NCBI RefSeq assembly: GCF_013522725.1 | Contig: NZ_JAAMRF010000006.1 | Span: 248,001-312,000, forward strand | Direction of reading: 5' to 3' | Length of the DNA stretch: 64,000 nucleotides | Origin: Stutzerimonas azotifigens | GTDB lineage: Bacteria > Pseudomonadota > Gammaproteobacteria > Pseudomonadales > Pseudomonadaceae | Part shown: positions 40,254 through 49,911 of the stretch, in pieces | Layout: every line of letters starts with the position of its first letter | Numbering within the stretch: position 1 is the stretch's first letter | The notes under the pieces: model-generated | What the model was told of the DNA's origin: nothing | Databases searched by the model: none | What the model saw: the letters and a program-made list of their open reading frames with translations, nothing else | Translations under genes and position numbers: made by a program

Positions 40254-41684
40254 ATGAAATTGCTGCGCCCCACCCTGCTGACGCTAGCCTGCCTGCTTGC
40301 CATGCCCGTGCCGGCCAACGAACTGCCATCGCTGGGCGACGCCAGTTCCGGCATCGTTTCACCCGAACAGGAATTCCAGCTCGGACGCGCCTGGCTGAGC
40401 ATGCTGCGCGCCCAGGTCAAACAGATTTCCGATCCGGTACTCAAGGATTACGTCGAGAGCAGCGTGTATCGCCTGGCCGAAAGCAGCCAGCTGCAGGACA
40501 GACGCCTCGAGTTCATCCTGCTCGACAGCCCTCAATTGAACGCTTTTGCCGCCCCCGGCGGGATCATCGGCGTCAACGGCGGCCTCCTCACCAATGCGCA
40601 GACCGAGTCCGAATACGCCTCGGTACTCGCCCACGAACTGGCGCACCTGTCGCAACGTCACTTCGCCCGAGGCCTGGAAGCCCAGCAACGCATGCAATTG
40701 CCATTGATGGCCGCCCTGCTCGCCGGTGTCGTCGCCGCGGCGGCAGGCGCGGGCGACGCCGGCATCGCGGCGATCGCCTCGACCCAGGCCGCCGCCATCC
40801 AGGAACAGCGGCGCTTCTCCCGACAGAACGAGCAGGAGGCTGACCGTATCGGCCTGGTCAACCTGGAACGGGCCGGCTATGACCCGCGCGCCATGCCGAT
40901 GATGTTCGAGCGCCTGATGCGCCAGTACCGTTACGACCAGAGACCGCCGGAGTTTCTGCTGACACACCCGGTGACCGAATCGCGTATCGCCGACACCCGC
41001 AATCGGGCCGAGCAGTTCGCCAGCGGAGGCGCCGAGGACAGCCTGCGCTACCAACTGCTGCGCGCGCGCGTCCAGCTTCGCTTCGAAAGCTCGCCCGGCG
41101 CTGGCGCCAAGCGCTTCAGGGCGCTGCTCAGCGAAGATCCGACACTCGATGCCGCGCGTTATGGCCTGGCGCTGGCCCAGATCAAGACCGGCCAGCTCGA
41201 CGAAGCGGCCGAAACACTGCAGCCGCTGCTACAGGGCGCGCCGGACAATCAACTGTACAACCTGGCGCAGACCGAACTGGACATCACCGCCAACCGTCTG
41301 CCACAGGCCCTGCAGCGGATGCAGCGGATGCAGAACCTCTACCCCAGCAGTTATCCGATCCAGCAAATGTACATCGATGTGCTGCTCAAGCAGGGCAAGA
41401 CGGCAGAAGCCGAGAGCGCCCTCGACGAACTGGTCGGACGCCGCAGCAAGGATCCGGATATCTGGTATCAGGTTGCCGAAGTGCGTGGACTGAGCGGCAA
41501 CATCGTCGGCCTGCACCAGGCGCGAGCCGAATACTTCGCCCTGGTCGGCGACTATGACCAGGCGATCCAGCAGCTGGGCCTGGCCAAGCGGCGCTCGCCG
41601 AACTTCCAGCTGGCCTCGCGCATCGACGCCCGCGAGCGGCAGATGATCGAGGAGCAGAGGATGATCAAGGAAATGATGCGCTGA
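40254..41684 (+). CDS. M48-family periplasmic metalloprotease/chaperone (BepA-like)
   Basis: A 476-residue secreted protein. It has a signal peptide at 1-21 (ANELPS), the peptidase M48 domain with zinc motif HELAH at 127-131 and the third ligand Glu in EQEADRIG near 202. A C-terminal TPR region follows (about 270-470, ALAQIKTGQLDEAAETLQPLL and similar). BepA/YfgC proteins degrade or assist stalled outer-membrane proteins such as LptD with the BAM complex. Length and layout fit BepA. It is convergent with nadA. Confidence 0.9.
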   Translation: MKLLRPTLLTLACLLAMPVPANELPSLGDASSGIVSPEQEFQLGRAWLSMLRAQVKQISDPVLKDYVESSVYRLAESSQLQDRRLEFILLDSPQLNAFAAPGGIIGVNGGLLTNAQTESEYASVLAHELAHLSQRHFARGLEAQQRMQLPLMAALLAGVVAAAAGAGDAGIAAIASTQAAAIQEQRRFSRQNEQEADRIGLVNLERAGYDPRAMPMMFERLMRQYRYDQRPPEFLLTHPVTESRIADTRNRAEQFASGGAEDSLRYQLLRARVQLRFESSPGAGAKRFRALLSEDPTLDAARYGLALAQIKTGQLDEAAETLQPLLQGAPDNQLYNLAQTELDITANRLPQALQRMQRMQNLYPSSYPIQQMYIDVLLKQGKTAEAESALDELVGRRSKDPDIWYQVAEVRGLSGNIVGLHQARAEYFALVGDYDQAIQQLGLAKRRSPNFQLASRIDARERQMIEEQRMIKEMMR

Positions 41685-41692
41685 GCCACCAC

Positions 41693-41714
41693 GGCAACGC
41701 CATCAGGCGTTGCC
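41693..41714. terminator. Terminator between the M48 gene and nadA
   Basis: A perfect 9-bp stem GGCAACGCC/GGCGTTGCC with an ATCA loop, overlapping the last codons of nadA between convergent genes. The T-tracts are poor. Confidence 0.5.
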
Positions 41715-42761
41715 AGCGAGCTTCAATCGCGCGGCCTGGGTGAAATCCAGCATCCGCTTCAGTGGTTTGACGGCACGGGGCACCAGCACCGGGTCGACGA
41801 ATATCTCGTTGCTTCCCTGACGCAGGCAGTCGAGCGTGCGCTCCAGCGTATTCATCGCCATCCAGGGGCAATGGGCGCAGCTGCGACAGGCCGCGCCGTT
41901 ACCAGCCGTGGGCGCCTCGATGAACTGCTTGTCAGGGCAGAGCTGCTGCATCTTGTAAAAAATGCCCCGGTCGGTGGCGACGATGAACTCAGGGTTGGGA
42001 AGCGTCTGCGCCGCCTTGATCAGCTGGCTCGTGGAGCCCACCGCATCGGCAAGACGCACCACGGCCTCGGGTGATTCAGGGTGCACCAGGATCGCAGCAT
42101 GCGGGTACAGGGCCTTCATGTCCTCGAGCTGTTTGGCCTTGAACTCCTCATGGACGATACAGGCACCCTCCCAGAGCAGCATGTCCGCGCCAGTCTCGCG
42201 CTGCACGTAGTGCCCCAGATGCTTGTCCGGTGCCCAGAGAATCTTTTCGCCGTTATCCATCAGACTTTCAACGATCTCCAGGGCGCAGCTGGATGTCACC
42301 ACCCAATCGGCTCTCGCCTTGACCGCCGCCGACGTGTTGGCATAGACCACAACGGTGCGCTCGGGATGCTGATCGCAAAACGCCGAGAATTCATCGACCG
42401 GACAACCCAGGTCCAGCGAGCAGGTCGCCTCTAGCGTGGGCATCAGCACACGTTTTTCAGGGTTGAGAATCTTCGCGGTCTCGCCCATGAACTTGACGCC
42501 GGCAACCAGAACCGTCGTAGCCGGGTGTTCATTGCCGAAACGCGCCATCTCCAGGGAGTCGGCAACGCAGCCACCGGTCTGCTCGGCCAGGGCCTGGATC
42601 ACCGGATCGGTGTAGTAGTGCGCAACCAGCACTGCGTTCTGCCGGATCAGCTCTTGGGCAATTTCGTCACGCAACCGGGCCTCCTGATCGGGCGTCAGTG
42701 GCTTGGGCTGTTTGGCTGCCAGATGAGCCTGTACGAGGATGCGTTCGGCGATTTCGCTCAT
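41703..42761 (-). CDS. nadA: Quinolinate synthase
   Basis: A 352-residue NadA, condensing iminoaspartate with dihydroxyacetone phosphate to quinolinate in NAD synthesis. The [4Fe-4S] ligands can be placed: Cys in [12 protein letters not shown], Cys in [12 protein letters not shown], and the Cys group in [30 protein letters not shown] near residue 45 and the SPEAVVR region are typical. The frame continues 29 codons upstream, but MSEIAER is the usual start. It is a single-gene unit. Confidence 0.95.
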   Translation of the reverse strand: MSEIAERILVQAHLAAKQPKPLTPDQEARLRDEIAQELIRQNAVLVAHYYTDPVIQALAEQTGGCVADSLEMARFGNEHPATTVLVAGVKFMGETAKILNPEKRVLMPTLEATCSLDLGCPVDEFSAFCDQHPERTVVVYANTSAAVKARADWVVTSSCALEIVESLMDNGEKILWAPDKHLGHYVQRETGADMLLWEGACIVHEEFKAKQLEDMKALYPHAAILVHPESPEAVVRLADAVGSTSQLIKAAQTLPNPEFIVATDRGIFYKMQQLCPDKQFIEAPTAGNGAACRSCAHCPWMAMNTLERTLDCLRQGSNEIFVDPVLVPRAVKPLKRMLDFTQAARLKLAGNA

Positions 42762-42945
42762 GTTAGGACCTGCGAGCAACGGTTGGCGCATGGCGTTCGA
42801 TTGTACCCCGACCACTGCATACCTGAAGCGACATTGGGTAGCGAGCAACGGACACCGGACGCCCCAAAGGGACGGGGATACTAGCGAAGCGCCTTCGGCG
42901 AGGGAAGCGGGTTGCCCGCAACCCGAATCAAAAAGCGTAGATACG

Positions 42946-42979
42946 AAAAAGCCGAAAACCCTGAAGTTTTCGGCTTTTT
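42946..42979. terminator. Terminator of tRNA-Lys
   Basis: A perfect 14-bp stem AAAAAGCCGAAAAC/GTTTTCGGCTTTTT (42946-42959 and 42966-42979) with loop CCTGAA. On the minus strand it lies just after the tRNA-Lys 3' end. Confidence 0.85.
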
Positions 42980-42996
42980 GTTCGTCTCGAGCAATC

Positions 42997-43072
42997 TGGT
43001 GGGTCGTGTAGGATTCGAACCTACGACCAATTGGTTAAAAGCCAACTGCTCTACCAACTGAGCTAACGACCC
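42997..43072 (-). tRNA. tRNA-Lys (anticodon TTT)
   Basis: A 76-nt gene including CCA. The minus strand reads GGGTCGTTAGCTCAGTTGGT..., anticodon loop CTTTTAA with anticodon TTT, GTCGTAGGTTCGAATCCTACACGACCC acceptor pairing. In P. aeruginosa this tRNA is the integration site of PAPI/pKLC102-type elements; here both sides are core genes. Confidence 0.95.
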
Positions 43073-43130
43073 GATGCGGAGCGCATGATACTGATTTGAT
43101 TGAGGAAATCAACCTTTCTCAAAAAATATT

Positions 43131-43805
43131 TCAGGCATAGCGCGTCGGGTCCTCGATTCTCGCATCGCGAAACCCGGCAGCGCGTAGTCGACAACTGTCG
43201 CATTTGCCGCAGGCGCGGCCTTCGGTGTCAGCCTGATAGCAGGAAACCGTAAGCCCGTAATCGACCCCCAACCGCTGCCCAGCCTGGACGATCTGCGCCT
43301 TGCTCAGCATCTGCAAGGGAGCGCGAATCCTGAACCCCTCCCCTTCGACGCCCGCCTTGGTCGCGAGATTGGCGGTATGCTCGAAAGCCGCGATGAATTC
43401 GGGACGGCAATCGGGATACCCCGAATAATCCACCGCATTGACCCCGATGAAGATATCCCTGGCACCGAGCACTTCCGCCCAGCCCAGCGCCAGCGCCAGA
43501 AACACCGTATTGCGCGCCGGCACGTAGGTGACCGGAATCCCTTCAGCCGGGGTTTCGGGCACGTCGATCCGCGCATCGGTGAGTGCCGAACCGCCGATGC
43601 CGTTGAGGTTGAGCCCAACCACCTTGTGCTCCCTGACCCCTAGCTGCGCCGCGACACGCTCGGCCGCCTGCAGCTCGGCACGATGCCGCTGGCCATAGTC
43701 GAAGCTCATGCTGTAACAGGTATAGCCTTCGGCTTGCGCCATGGCGACCACCGTGGCCGAGTCCAGGCCACCCGAAAGCAGAACGACTGCTCTTTTCTCA
43801 TTCAT
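43131..43805 (-). CDS. queC: 7-cyano-7-deazaguanine synthase
   Basis: A 224-residue QueC, converting 7-carboxy-7-deazaguanine to preQ0 with ammonia and ATP in queuosine synthesis. The PP-loop SGGLDS is near residues 11-16, FDYGQRH near 37 and the C-terminal zinc site CGKCDSC near 195. It lies after queE. Of two ATGs, 43805 is chosen because GGAG is eight bases upstream, against two for the first. Confidence 0.94.
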   Translation of the reverse strand: MNEKRAVVLLSGGLDSATVVAMAQAEGYTCYSMSFDYGQRHRAELQAAERVAAQLGVREHKVVGLNLNGIGGSALTDARIDVPETPAEGIPVTYVPARNTVFLALALGWAEVLGARDIFIGVNAVDYSGYPDCRPEFIAAFEHTANLATKAGVEGEGFRIRAPLQMLSKAQIVQAGQRLGVDYGLTVSCYQADTEGRACGKCDSCRLRAAGFRDARIEDPTRYA

Positions 43806-43820
43806 GTCCATAGCTCCGAC

Positions 43821-44468
43821 TCAATGTCCTGGCTCGTCGTTCCAGAGCAACTTGTGCAGCTGCAGCTGGAAGCGAACCGGCAGATTGTCCTCGATGATCC
43901 ATTCGGCCAGCGCACGGGGATCGACTTGGCCGTAGCTGGGCGAAAACAACACCTCGCCGACTCGCTCGTCGAGCCGGTACTCGATGAGCTTACTGGCCGC
44001 CCACTGGTAATCCTCCCGCGAGCAGATCACGAACTTGAGCTGATCGTGCGGTGTAAGGAAAGCGATGTTCTCGTAGCGGTTGCGCCCCACCTCGCCGGAC
44101 CCGGGCGTCTTGAGATCGACGACACGACTGACGCGCCCGTCAACACGGGATACGTCAAGTGCGCCACTGGTTTCCAACGAAACCTGGTATCCAGCGTCAC
44201 ACAGCCGTTCGAGCAGCGGGATGCAATCAGGCTGAGCCAGGGGCTCGCCACCAGTGACGCAGACATGGCGCGCCTTGAGTGCAGCGACGCGCTCCAGAAT
44301 CTCCTCGAACGCGAGGACTTCACCACCACTGAAGGCATAGGCGGTGTCGCAGTAAAGACAACGCAGGGGGCAGCCGGTCAGGCGAACGAACACCGTCGGC
44401 AAGCCGCTGGTACGCGACTCCCCCTGCAGCGAGTGGAAAATCTCGGTGATACGCAGGGTGTTATGCAT
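43821..44468 (-). CDS. queE: 7-carboxy-7-deazaguanine synthase
   Basis: A 215-residue radical-SAM enzyme, making 7-carboxy-7-deazaguanine from carboxy-tetrahydropterin. The cluster motif is CPLRCLYCDTAYAF (CX3CX2C, near residues 33-46), preceded by EIFHSLQGES and followed by VTGGEPLAQ. The start at 44468 (MHNTLRITEIFHS) fits the family; 11 more upstream codons are open. It is 15 bp before queC. Confidence 0.94.
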   Translation of the reverse strand: MHNTLRITEIFHSLQGESRTSGLPTVFVRLTGCPLRCLYCDTAYAFSGGEVLAFEEILERVAALKARHVCVTGGEPLAQPDCIPLLERLCDAGYQVSLETSGALDVSRVDGRVSRVVDLKTPGSGEVGRNRYENIAFLTPHDQLKFVICSREDYQWAASKLIEYRLDERVGEVLFSPSYGQVDPRALAEWIIEDNLPVRFQLQLHKLLWNDEPGH

Positions 44469-44536
44469 AAAGGCCACGGGCGTGACGGCGAAACAGGCCA
44501 TCCGCCTCCGTTGCGTTAAAAGAAGCGCATCCTAAT

Positions 44537-44563
44537 GAAAAACCCGCGCGGTGCGCGGGCTTC
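44537..44563 (-). terminator. Terminator after cpoB
   Basis: A 7-bp GC stem CCCGCGC/GCGCGGG (44543-44549 and 44553-44559) with flanking AAAAA, giving a T-run on the minus strand. It lies between cpoB and queE and closes the tol-pal transcript. Confidence 0.65.
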
Positions 44564-44581
44564 GATACGACACGGACGCGG

Positions 44582-45403
44582 TTAGCGGCTGAGCTGTCGC
44601 TGCGCCAGTTGCGCAGCGGAACTGTTGGGGTATTGCGACACCACTTCGCGCAATATTCCCTGAGCCTTGTCGCGATTGCCAAGCCTGAGCTCGACATCGG
44701 CAAGCTTGTAGAGCGAGTCAGGCACCTTGGCGTGATTCGGGTAGGTCTGGCTGACCTTGGCAAAGGCCTGCCCCGCTGCCTGCAGATCGCCCTTGGCCAG
44801 ATTCACCTCTCCCAACCAGTACTGCGCATTACCAGCGTACTGACTTTGCGGGTAGCGGCGCAGGAAGGCGGCGAACGCCTGGCTGGCCTTGTCGAAATCC
44901 TTGGCCTTGATGAGGTCGAATGCAGCGTCGTAATACAGCTTTTCATTCGCCGGGTCGGCCGACTGATTGTCCGCCTGAGCCTGCTGAGCCGGCTCGCGTG
45001 GCGTTCCGCTGGCGTCGATAGCGCCAGTGGTAGAAGAATTTTGTTCGCCCATGGCTCCGGCGGATGCACCGCTGGACAGGCGACGGTCGAGATCCTGATA
45101 ACGCTCCAGCCCTTCCTTCTGAAGTTGCTGGATCTGGTTTTGCTGTTGTTCCACCATCCCGCGCAATTGTGCGATTTCTTCCTGCATCTGCTGCAGTTGA
45201 ATGAACAACATGCCCTGCGCCGAAGACGGGGTATTCACCCCGCCTTCGGCGTAAGCACCGCCGCTGTCCTGCCGCGCAGCGGGATAGCTCGAGCCACCTG
45301 AACCGGAGGGCTGCGAGCCATATTCCACTACGGGTACCTGAGCCAGCGCATAAAGCGGAAGGCTCAGAGTCAACAATGTCAGAGCACGGCAGTACTTACG
45401 CAT
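44582..45403 (-). CDS. cpoB: Cell division coordinator CpoB (YbgF)
   Basis: A 273-residue periplasmic protein with a signal peptide (cleavage near ALA-Q at 22). A coiled-coil segment at about 66-110 is rich in Gln and Glu (QLQQMQEEIAQLRGMVEQQQNQI). Three TPR repeats span about 152-270 (KLYYDAAFDLIKAKDFDKASQAF and following). CpoB trimerises through the coil and links PBP1B activity with Tol-Pal during constriction. It is the last gene of the tol-pal operon. Confidence 0.93.
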   Translation of the reverse strand: MRKYCRALTLLTLSLPLYALAQVPVVEYGSQPSGSGGSSYPAARQDSGGAYAEGGVNTPSSAQGMLFIQLQQMQEEIAQLRGMVEQQQNQIQQLQKEGLERYQDLDRRLSSGASAGAMGEQNSSTTGAIDASGTPREPAQQAQADNQSADPANEKLYYDAAFDLIKAKDFDKASQAFAAFLRRYPQSQYAGNAQYWLGEVNLAKGDLQAAGQAFAKVSQTYPNHAKVPDSLYKLADVELRLGNRDKAQGILREVVSQYPNSSAAQLAQRQLSR

Positions 45404-45409
45404 GGCAGC

Positions 45410-45916
45410 TTACTTACGCAGCTCTACGCGACGGTTCTGAGCCCAGGACTGCTCGTCGTTGCCGGTAGCGACTGGACGCTCTTCGCCGTAGGAAACAACT
45501 TCCAGCTGAGCAGGGGAAACGCCCTGCAGAACCAGGTAGCGCTGAACGGCTTGCGAACGACGCTCGCCCAGAGCCATGTTGTATTCGCGGGTACCGCGCT
45601 CGTCAGTGTGGCCTTCGAGAGCGACGCGAGCACCGTTACCTTTCAGGTCACGAGCATGAACGTCCAGAGCGCGCATGGCTTCCGGCTTCAGATCGGAACT
45701 GTCGTACTCGAAGTAGAAGGTGGTGATCGCGCGCAGAGCGGCTTCTTCGCTCATGCTGCCGTCTACGGAACCGGTACCGGCGCCGTAACCAGCGTTCGGA
45801 TCGATGCCAGTGGCAGCGCCTTCACCCGAATCGTCACCGCCTTTGGACGAACAACCAACCGCTACGGCCAGGGACAGCGCCAGCACAGCAAACTTACCGA
45901 ATTTCAGCATTTCCAT
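45410..45916 (-). CDS. pal: Peptidoglycan-associated lipoprotein Pal (OprL)
   Basis: A 168-residue lipoprotein. The lipobox is AVGCSS with Cys at 22. A Gly/Asp-rich linker spans 25-55. The OmpA-like domain runs from about 58 to 168, with [11 protein letters not shown] and the peptidoglycan-binding segment [24 protein letters not shown]. Pal anchors the outer membrane to the wall and works with TolB. It lies 57 bp after tolB and 6 bp before cpoB. Confidence 0.96.
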   Translation of the reverse strand: MEMLKFGKFAVLALSLAVAVGCSSKGGDDSGEGAATGIDPNAGYGAGTGSVDGSMSEEAALRAITTFYFEYDSSDLKPEAMRALDVHARDLKGNGARVALEGHTDERGTREYNMALGERRSQAVQRYLVLQGVSPAQLEVVSYGEERPVATGNDEQSWAQNRRVELRK

Positions 45917-45973
45917 GATGTAACTCCTAACAACCCCAGGTGTGTGTTTTTGGTTTTAACGCTAAGTACCGCA

Positions 45974-47275
45974 TCAGTTCAGGTAAGGGGACCAGGATGG
46001 CTCACGGACTTCGCCTTGAGCGGTAGGAATCGGGAGCCTTACTCGGCCATTGATGGACGCGAGCATCAAGACTCCCCGGCCCTGCTGGCGGGTGGCGTAG
46101 ATTAGCATGGTGCCATTGGGCGCAACAGTAGGCGATTCGTCCAAACTGGTATCTGTTAATAAGCGCAAATTACCGCGCTGCAAGTCCTGCGCAGCAACCT
46201 TGAAGTTGGTGTAGCCATCCTGACGATGAATCATCACCAAGGTCTTCTCGTCGGCCGAAAGTTTCGGGTTGGCATTGTAGTTTCCAACAAAAGTCACACG
46301 CTCCGGCGCATTGCTACCAATACGCTGCTTATATATCTGTGGTTTTCCAGCCCGATCAGAAGTGAAATAGATCGTTTGGCCATCCGCCCCCCAGAAAGGC
46401 TCGGTATCGATCGCGTAGTGGTTGGTTACACGCTGCAGATTGCGCGAGCCCAGATCCATTACATAGATCTCAGGGTTACCGTCTTTCGACAGCACGAAAG
46501 CCAGACGGTTGCCATCAGGCGAGAACGCAGGCGCGCCGTTGAGACCCTCGAAGTTGGTGATCTGTTCACGGCGACCGGTATCGACATGCTGGATGAAGAT
46601 CCGTGGGCGACGCTGCTCGAAGGAGACATAGGCAATACGCTTGCCATCGGGTGCAAAGCGCGGCGACAGGATCGGCTCGCGCGACTGCAACAGAGTGACG
46701 GCGCGGGCACCGTCATAATCCGAGCGCTGCAGAGTATAGCGAGTGTTGTTCCCACCGACGTTTTCAGCCGTGACATAGAGCAGGCGTGTCGAGAACGCCC
46801 CCTTGATACCCGTCAGCTTCTCGAACGACTGATCGGCCACGTAGTGAGCCATATCGCGTAGCTGATCTGGCGTGCCGCCAACGGTGCCGGTCATGACCTG
46901 CTGTTCGGTGGAGACGTTGTACACCTCGAACTGCACCTGCAGGCGACCACCTGCCGGCTGGATGTTGCCGACCATCACGTACTGGGCACCGAGTGCCTTC
47001 CAGTCGCGATAGATGATTTCGCTGCCACGGGTCGGCAGGCTGATCATGTTCTGCCGTGGCAGAGGCTCGAAGATGCCGGAGTTGCGCAAATCATTGCCGA
47101 CGATCTGCGACATGTCCTCGGGCAGCACGGTACCGCCCTGCCAGCCGAAGGGCACCACCGCAATTGGAATCGCCCGGTCCGCGCCACTGGTGACCAGAAT
47201 GTTTTTTTCCTGTGCCCCGGCAAAGCCCGCAATACAGCACAGGGCGACAAGGAAACCTCGGAGAGTGTTGATCAC
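45974..47275 (-). CDS. tolB: Tol-Pal system beta-propeller protein TolB
   Basis: A 433-residue periplasmic protein with signal peptide (cleavage near AGA-QE at 21). The N-terminal alpha/beta domain spans about 30-165. A six-bladed WD40-like propeller follows, with repeated blades such as [33 protein letters not shown] and [17 protein letters not shown]. It binds Pal and TolA. The start is GTG, overlapping the tolA stop as GTGA, so translation is coupled. Confidence 0.95.
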   Translation of the reverse strand: MINTLRGFLVALCCIAGFAGAQEKNILVTSGADRAIPIAVVPFGWQGGTVLPEDMSQIVGNDLRNSGIFEPLPRQNMISLPTRGSEIIYRDWKALGAQYVMVGNIQPAGGRLQVQFEVYNVSTEQQVMTGTVGGTPDQLRDMAHYVADQSFEKLTGIKGAFSTRLLYVTAENVGGNNTRYTLQRSDYDGARAVTLLQSREPILSPRFAPDGKRIAYVSFEQRRPRIFIQHVDTGRREQITNFEGLNGAPAFSPDGNRLAFVLSKDGNPEIYVMDLGSRNLQRVTNHYAIDTEPFWGADGQTIYFTSDRAGKPQIYKQRIGSNAPERVTFVGNYNANPKLSADEKTLVMIHRQDGYTNFKVAAQDLQRGNLRLLTDTSLDESPTVAPNGTMLIYATRQQGRGVLMLASINGRVRLPIPTAQGEVREPSWSPYLN

Positions 47276-48267
47276 AACGCAAGATCCTCTGGCGTGAATG
47301 TCATGTTGAAGGAACGGTACGGTTGGAAGTCCTGCGGCGACAACCCCTGCATCTCGGTCAGTCGTCCGATGTTCTTCACCGCGGCCACCGCAGAGTTGTC
47401 GAACGGCGCATCGCCACTGGACCGCGCCACGCTGACATTGGTGATTGTGCCGTCGGGAAGCATGTTCACTCGCAGTACCACGGTCATGTTGTTACGAGCC
47501 GATGGGGGCCTGGACCAACCCTCGGCCGCTCGCAGACGGATCAGGTCATCGAAATTGCCGGCCACCTGGTCTCCCTGGGTGTCCGCCATCGCCTGTTGCC
47601 GCTCGGTCGTATCGGACAGCAACTCGGCAAGTGCCTGGGCCTTCTTGTCCTCTGCAGCCTTGCGTGCAGCATCCGCTGCCGCTTTTTTCTTGGCTTCTTC
47701 AGCGGCTTTCTTCTTGGCCGCCTCGGCTGCCGCTTTCTTCTTCGCCTCTTCGGCCGCAGCCTTTTTCTTGGCTTCTGCAGCCGCGGCCTTTTTCTTCGCC
47801 TCTTCGGCGGCCTTCTGCTTGGCCTCTTCCTCGGTTTTCTTGCGCGCGAGATCGGCTTGGCGCTTCTGCTCGGCGGCCTTGGCCTCCTCGGCTTTCTTGG
47901 CTTCGGCCTGCTTGGCCGCGACAGCCTTCGCAGCATCGGCCTTTCGAGCCTCTTCGGCCTTCTTTTGTTCCGCCGCTTGCGCCTGCTTTTGCTGCTCGAC
48001 CTTGCGCTGCTCCATCTGCTCGGTTTCGTATTGCTTGGCAGCGGTCTTCTTCGCCTCGCCCGCAATCTTCTGGTTGGTCTGAGTGGTAGCCTGACTCTGC
48101 GACTTCAGCTGATAGAGCGTCGCCTGCACTACCGGCTTGGAAGGCGGCAGTTCAGGCGTCATCGAAAAGCTGACGAACAGCATCCCGAAAATGATGATGT
48201 GCAGGCCCACCGCCAGCACGGTGGGCCAGAAATAGCTCTGCGACGAGGAGCGCGGCGTCTGCTGCAT
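47272..48267 (-). CDS. tolA: TolA inner-membrane spanning protein
   Basis: A 331-residue protein. One transmembrane helix is at about 13-35. A very long Ala/Lys/Glu-rich helix follows (about 70-225, with [16 protein letters not shown] repeats). The C-terminal globular domain III (about 235-331) ends in the TonB-like fold ([32 protein letters not shown]). TolA transmits proton-motive energy from TolQR to TolB-Pal. Its ATG overlaps the tolR stop (ATGA). The low-complexity helix explains the overlapping open frames in this stretch. Confidence 0.95.
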   Translation of the reverse strand: MQQTPRSSSQSYFWPTVLAVGLHIIIFGMLFVSFSMTPELPPSKPVVQATLYQLKSQSQATTQTNQKIAGEAKKTAAKQYETEQMEQRKVEQQKQAQAAEQKKAEEARKADAAKAVAAKQAEAKKAEEAKAAEQKRQADLARKKTEEEAKQKAAEEAKKKAAAAEAKKKAAAEEAKKKAAAEAAKKKAAEEAKKKAAADAARKAAEDKKAQALAELLSDTTERQQAMADTQGDQVAGNFDDLIRLRAAEGWSRPPSARNNMTVVLRVNMLPDGTITNVSVARSSGDAPFDNSAVAAVKNIGRLTEMQGLSPQDFQPYRSFNMTFTPEDLAL

Positions 48268-48707
48268 CAGGGCGCCTCTGTGATCAGCCCGACGTTGCCA
48301 ACGCCGGCTTCCTGCAGCCCGCCCATTGCCGCCATCACTGCACCGTAGTCGACCGCCTGATCGCCGCGGATATAGACCTGGGTGTCCGGACGCTGTCGCA
48401 TGATCGCTATGACGGCCTGCGTCATGTCGGCCAGGGAGACCGCCTCGTTGCCCTTGCTGTCGGTGTCGACTTCGCTACCGACGTTCCAGTAGTAGGTCTT
48501 GTCCGCCTTGATCGAGATCGTGAGGATCTGCTTGTCGTTGTCCTGTGGCAGCGCCTCGCTGCTGACCTTGGGCAGGTCGACCTTGACGCCCTGGTTGAGC
48601 ATCGGCGCGGTCACCATGAAGATCACCAGCAGCACCAGCATCACGTCGATGTAGGGCACCACGTTCATCTCGGCGACCGGCTTGCGTCTGTTGCGAATTC
48701 TAGCCAT
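48267..48707 (-). CDS. tolR: TolR, ExbD-type motor subunit
   Basis: A 146-residue protein with one N-terminal transmembrane helix (about 17-37, NVVPYIDVMLVLLVIFMVTAP) containing the proton-binding Asp (near 23). A periplasmic domain of about 100 residues follows. With TolQ it forms the proton-driven motor of the Tol-Pal system. ATG at 48707 (MARIRNRRK) is preferred; an earlier TTG two codons upstream is also in frame. Confidence 0.95.
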   Translation of the reverse strand: MARIRNRRKPVAEMNVVPYIDVMLVLLVIFMVTAPMLNQGVKVDLPKVSSEALPQDNDKQILTISIKADKTYYWNVGSEVDTDSKGNEAVSLADMTQAVIAIMRQRPDTQVYIRGDQAVDYGAVMAAMGGLQEAGVGNVGLITEAP

Positions 48708-48719
48708 GGCCAAGGGGCC

Positions 48720-49412
48720 TCAATCTTCGGTGGTGTGAACTTTGCGATGCAGGATCGCCTGGAACTCATCGGCAAAGGTGTAGTACCGCGCGATGAGCAT
48801 CTCGCTGCGCGCCGCGAAGCGGTTGTAGGCAATGACCGCCGGGATCGCCGCGAACAGGCCTATAGCCGTCGCGATCAGCGCTTCGGCGATGCCGGGAGCG
48901 ACCGTCGCCAGAGTCGCCTGCTGCACCTGGGCCAGACCGCGGAACGAATTCATGATCCCCCAGACGGTCCCGAACAGACCGATGTAGGGGCTGGTGGAAC
49001 CCACGGTCGCCAGGAACGGCAGACTCTGCTCGAGCTTTTCTTCCTCACGCGAGATGGCTACGCGCATGGCGCGGTTAACGCCGTCCATGACCGCATCGGG
49101 ATCGACGCCCTGCTGTTGACGCAGACGGGAGAATTCCTTGAAGCCGGCGCGGAAGATCTGCTCCACGCCCGAATCCGGATCGGGATTGCTGCCCGCCTGG
49201 CGATAGAGCTTGGACAGATCGATGCCTGACCAGAAACGCTCCTCGAAGGTATCGAGGGCCCGCTTGGCGGCACGCAGCAGATTGCCGCGCTGGAAAATCA
49301 GGATCCACGAGGCCACCGAGGCGCCTACTAGGATCAGCATGACCAGCTGCACAACGAAGCTGGCATTGCTGATCAGGCTCCACATGGACATATGATCGAC
49401 GTTGGCTTCCAC
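48720..49412 (-). CDS. tolQ: TolQ, ExbB-type motor subunit
   Basis: A 230-residue inner-membrane protein with three helices: SFVVQLVMLILVGASVASWILIF at about 14-36, and two later ones around GSTSPYIGLFGTVWGIMNSF (about 136-155) and TLATVAPGIAEALIATAIGLFAAIPAVIAYNRF. The Thr residues of the proton channel are retained. The start is GTG (MEANVDH, as in P. aeruginosa), with AGGAGAG seven bases before. It is two bases after ybgC. Confidence 0.95.
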   Translation of the reverse strand: MEANVDHMSMWSLISNASFVVQLVMLILVGASVASWILIFQRGNLLRAAKRALDTFEERFWSGIDLSKLYRQAGSNPDPDSGVEQIFRAGFKEFSRLRQQQGVDPDAVMDGVNRAMRVAISREEEKLEQSLPFLATVGSTSPYIGLFGTVWGIMNSFRGLAQVQQATLATVAPGIAEALIATAIGLFAAIPAVIAYNRFAARSEMLIARYYTFADEFQAILHRKVHTTED

Positions 49413-49414
49413 GC

Positions 49415-49858
49415 TTACTCTCCTGCTGGGGATAGACCCGAGGCCGCAAACGCCGCTCGCAGCGACGGGGGAATGGCTCGGGGTTTCAAACTGTCGGTGC
49501 GCGCACAGGCCACCAGAAACTGCCCTTCGCAGAGCAGCACGTCATCCTTCACACGCCGCACCTGCTGGCGAAAACGCAGGCTGGCGCGATTGAGCTCGGC
49601 GACCTCGGCGGTCACCAGCAACTCGTCGTCCAACCGGGCGGGCGCGTGATAGCGCGCTTCACTCGAATGCACGACAAAAAGCAGGTCTTCACTGACCAGT
49701 TGCGACTGGGCGAAGCCCAGACTACGCAACCGTTCGGTGCGGGCCCGCTCCATGAATTTGAGATAGTTGACGTAGTAGACGATGCCGCCCGCATCGGTGT
49801 CCTCGTAATAGACGCGACAACGATAGGTGAATGGCTGGGCTTCGGTTTGCGCGGGCAT
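49415..49858 (-). CDS. ybgC: Acyl-CoA thioesterase YbgC
   Basis: A 147-residue hotdog-fold thioesterase. The catalytic motif [24 protein letters not shown] is at about 16-39 with the Asp (DTDAGG) conserved. It heads the tol-pal genes as in most gamma-proteobacteria, and is thought to act on acyl-CoA or acyl-ACP for envelope phospholipid metabolism. Confidence 0.93.
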   Translation of the reverse strand: MPAQTEAQPFTYRCRVYYEDTDAGGIVYYVNYLKFMERARTERLRSLGFAQSQLVSEDLLFVVHSSEARYHAPARLDDELLVTAEVAELNRASLRFRQQVRRVKDDVLLCEGQFLVACARTDSLKPRAIPPSLRAAFAASGLSPAGE

Positions 49859-49911
49859 ACTCTAGTGCTCGCCCCCCGAATTGCCAATCGGGGCATGTAA
49901 CAATATTTGCG

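Noticed and set aside
47690..47950. Tandem DNA repeat or CRISPR-like periodicity
   Set aside because: The periodicity is that of the coding repeats of the TolA alpha-helix; no spacers or cas genes occur.
47445..48348. Long plus-strand frames across tolA, rich in Leu and Phe
   Set aside because: They arise from the Ala/Lys repeat codons of the TolA helix read on the other strand.
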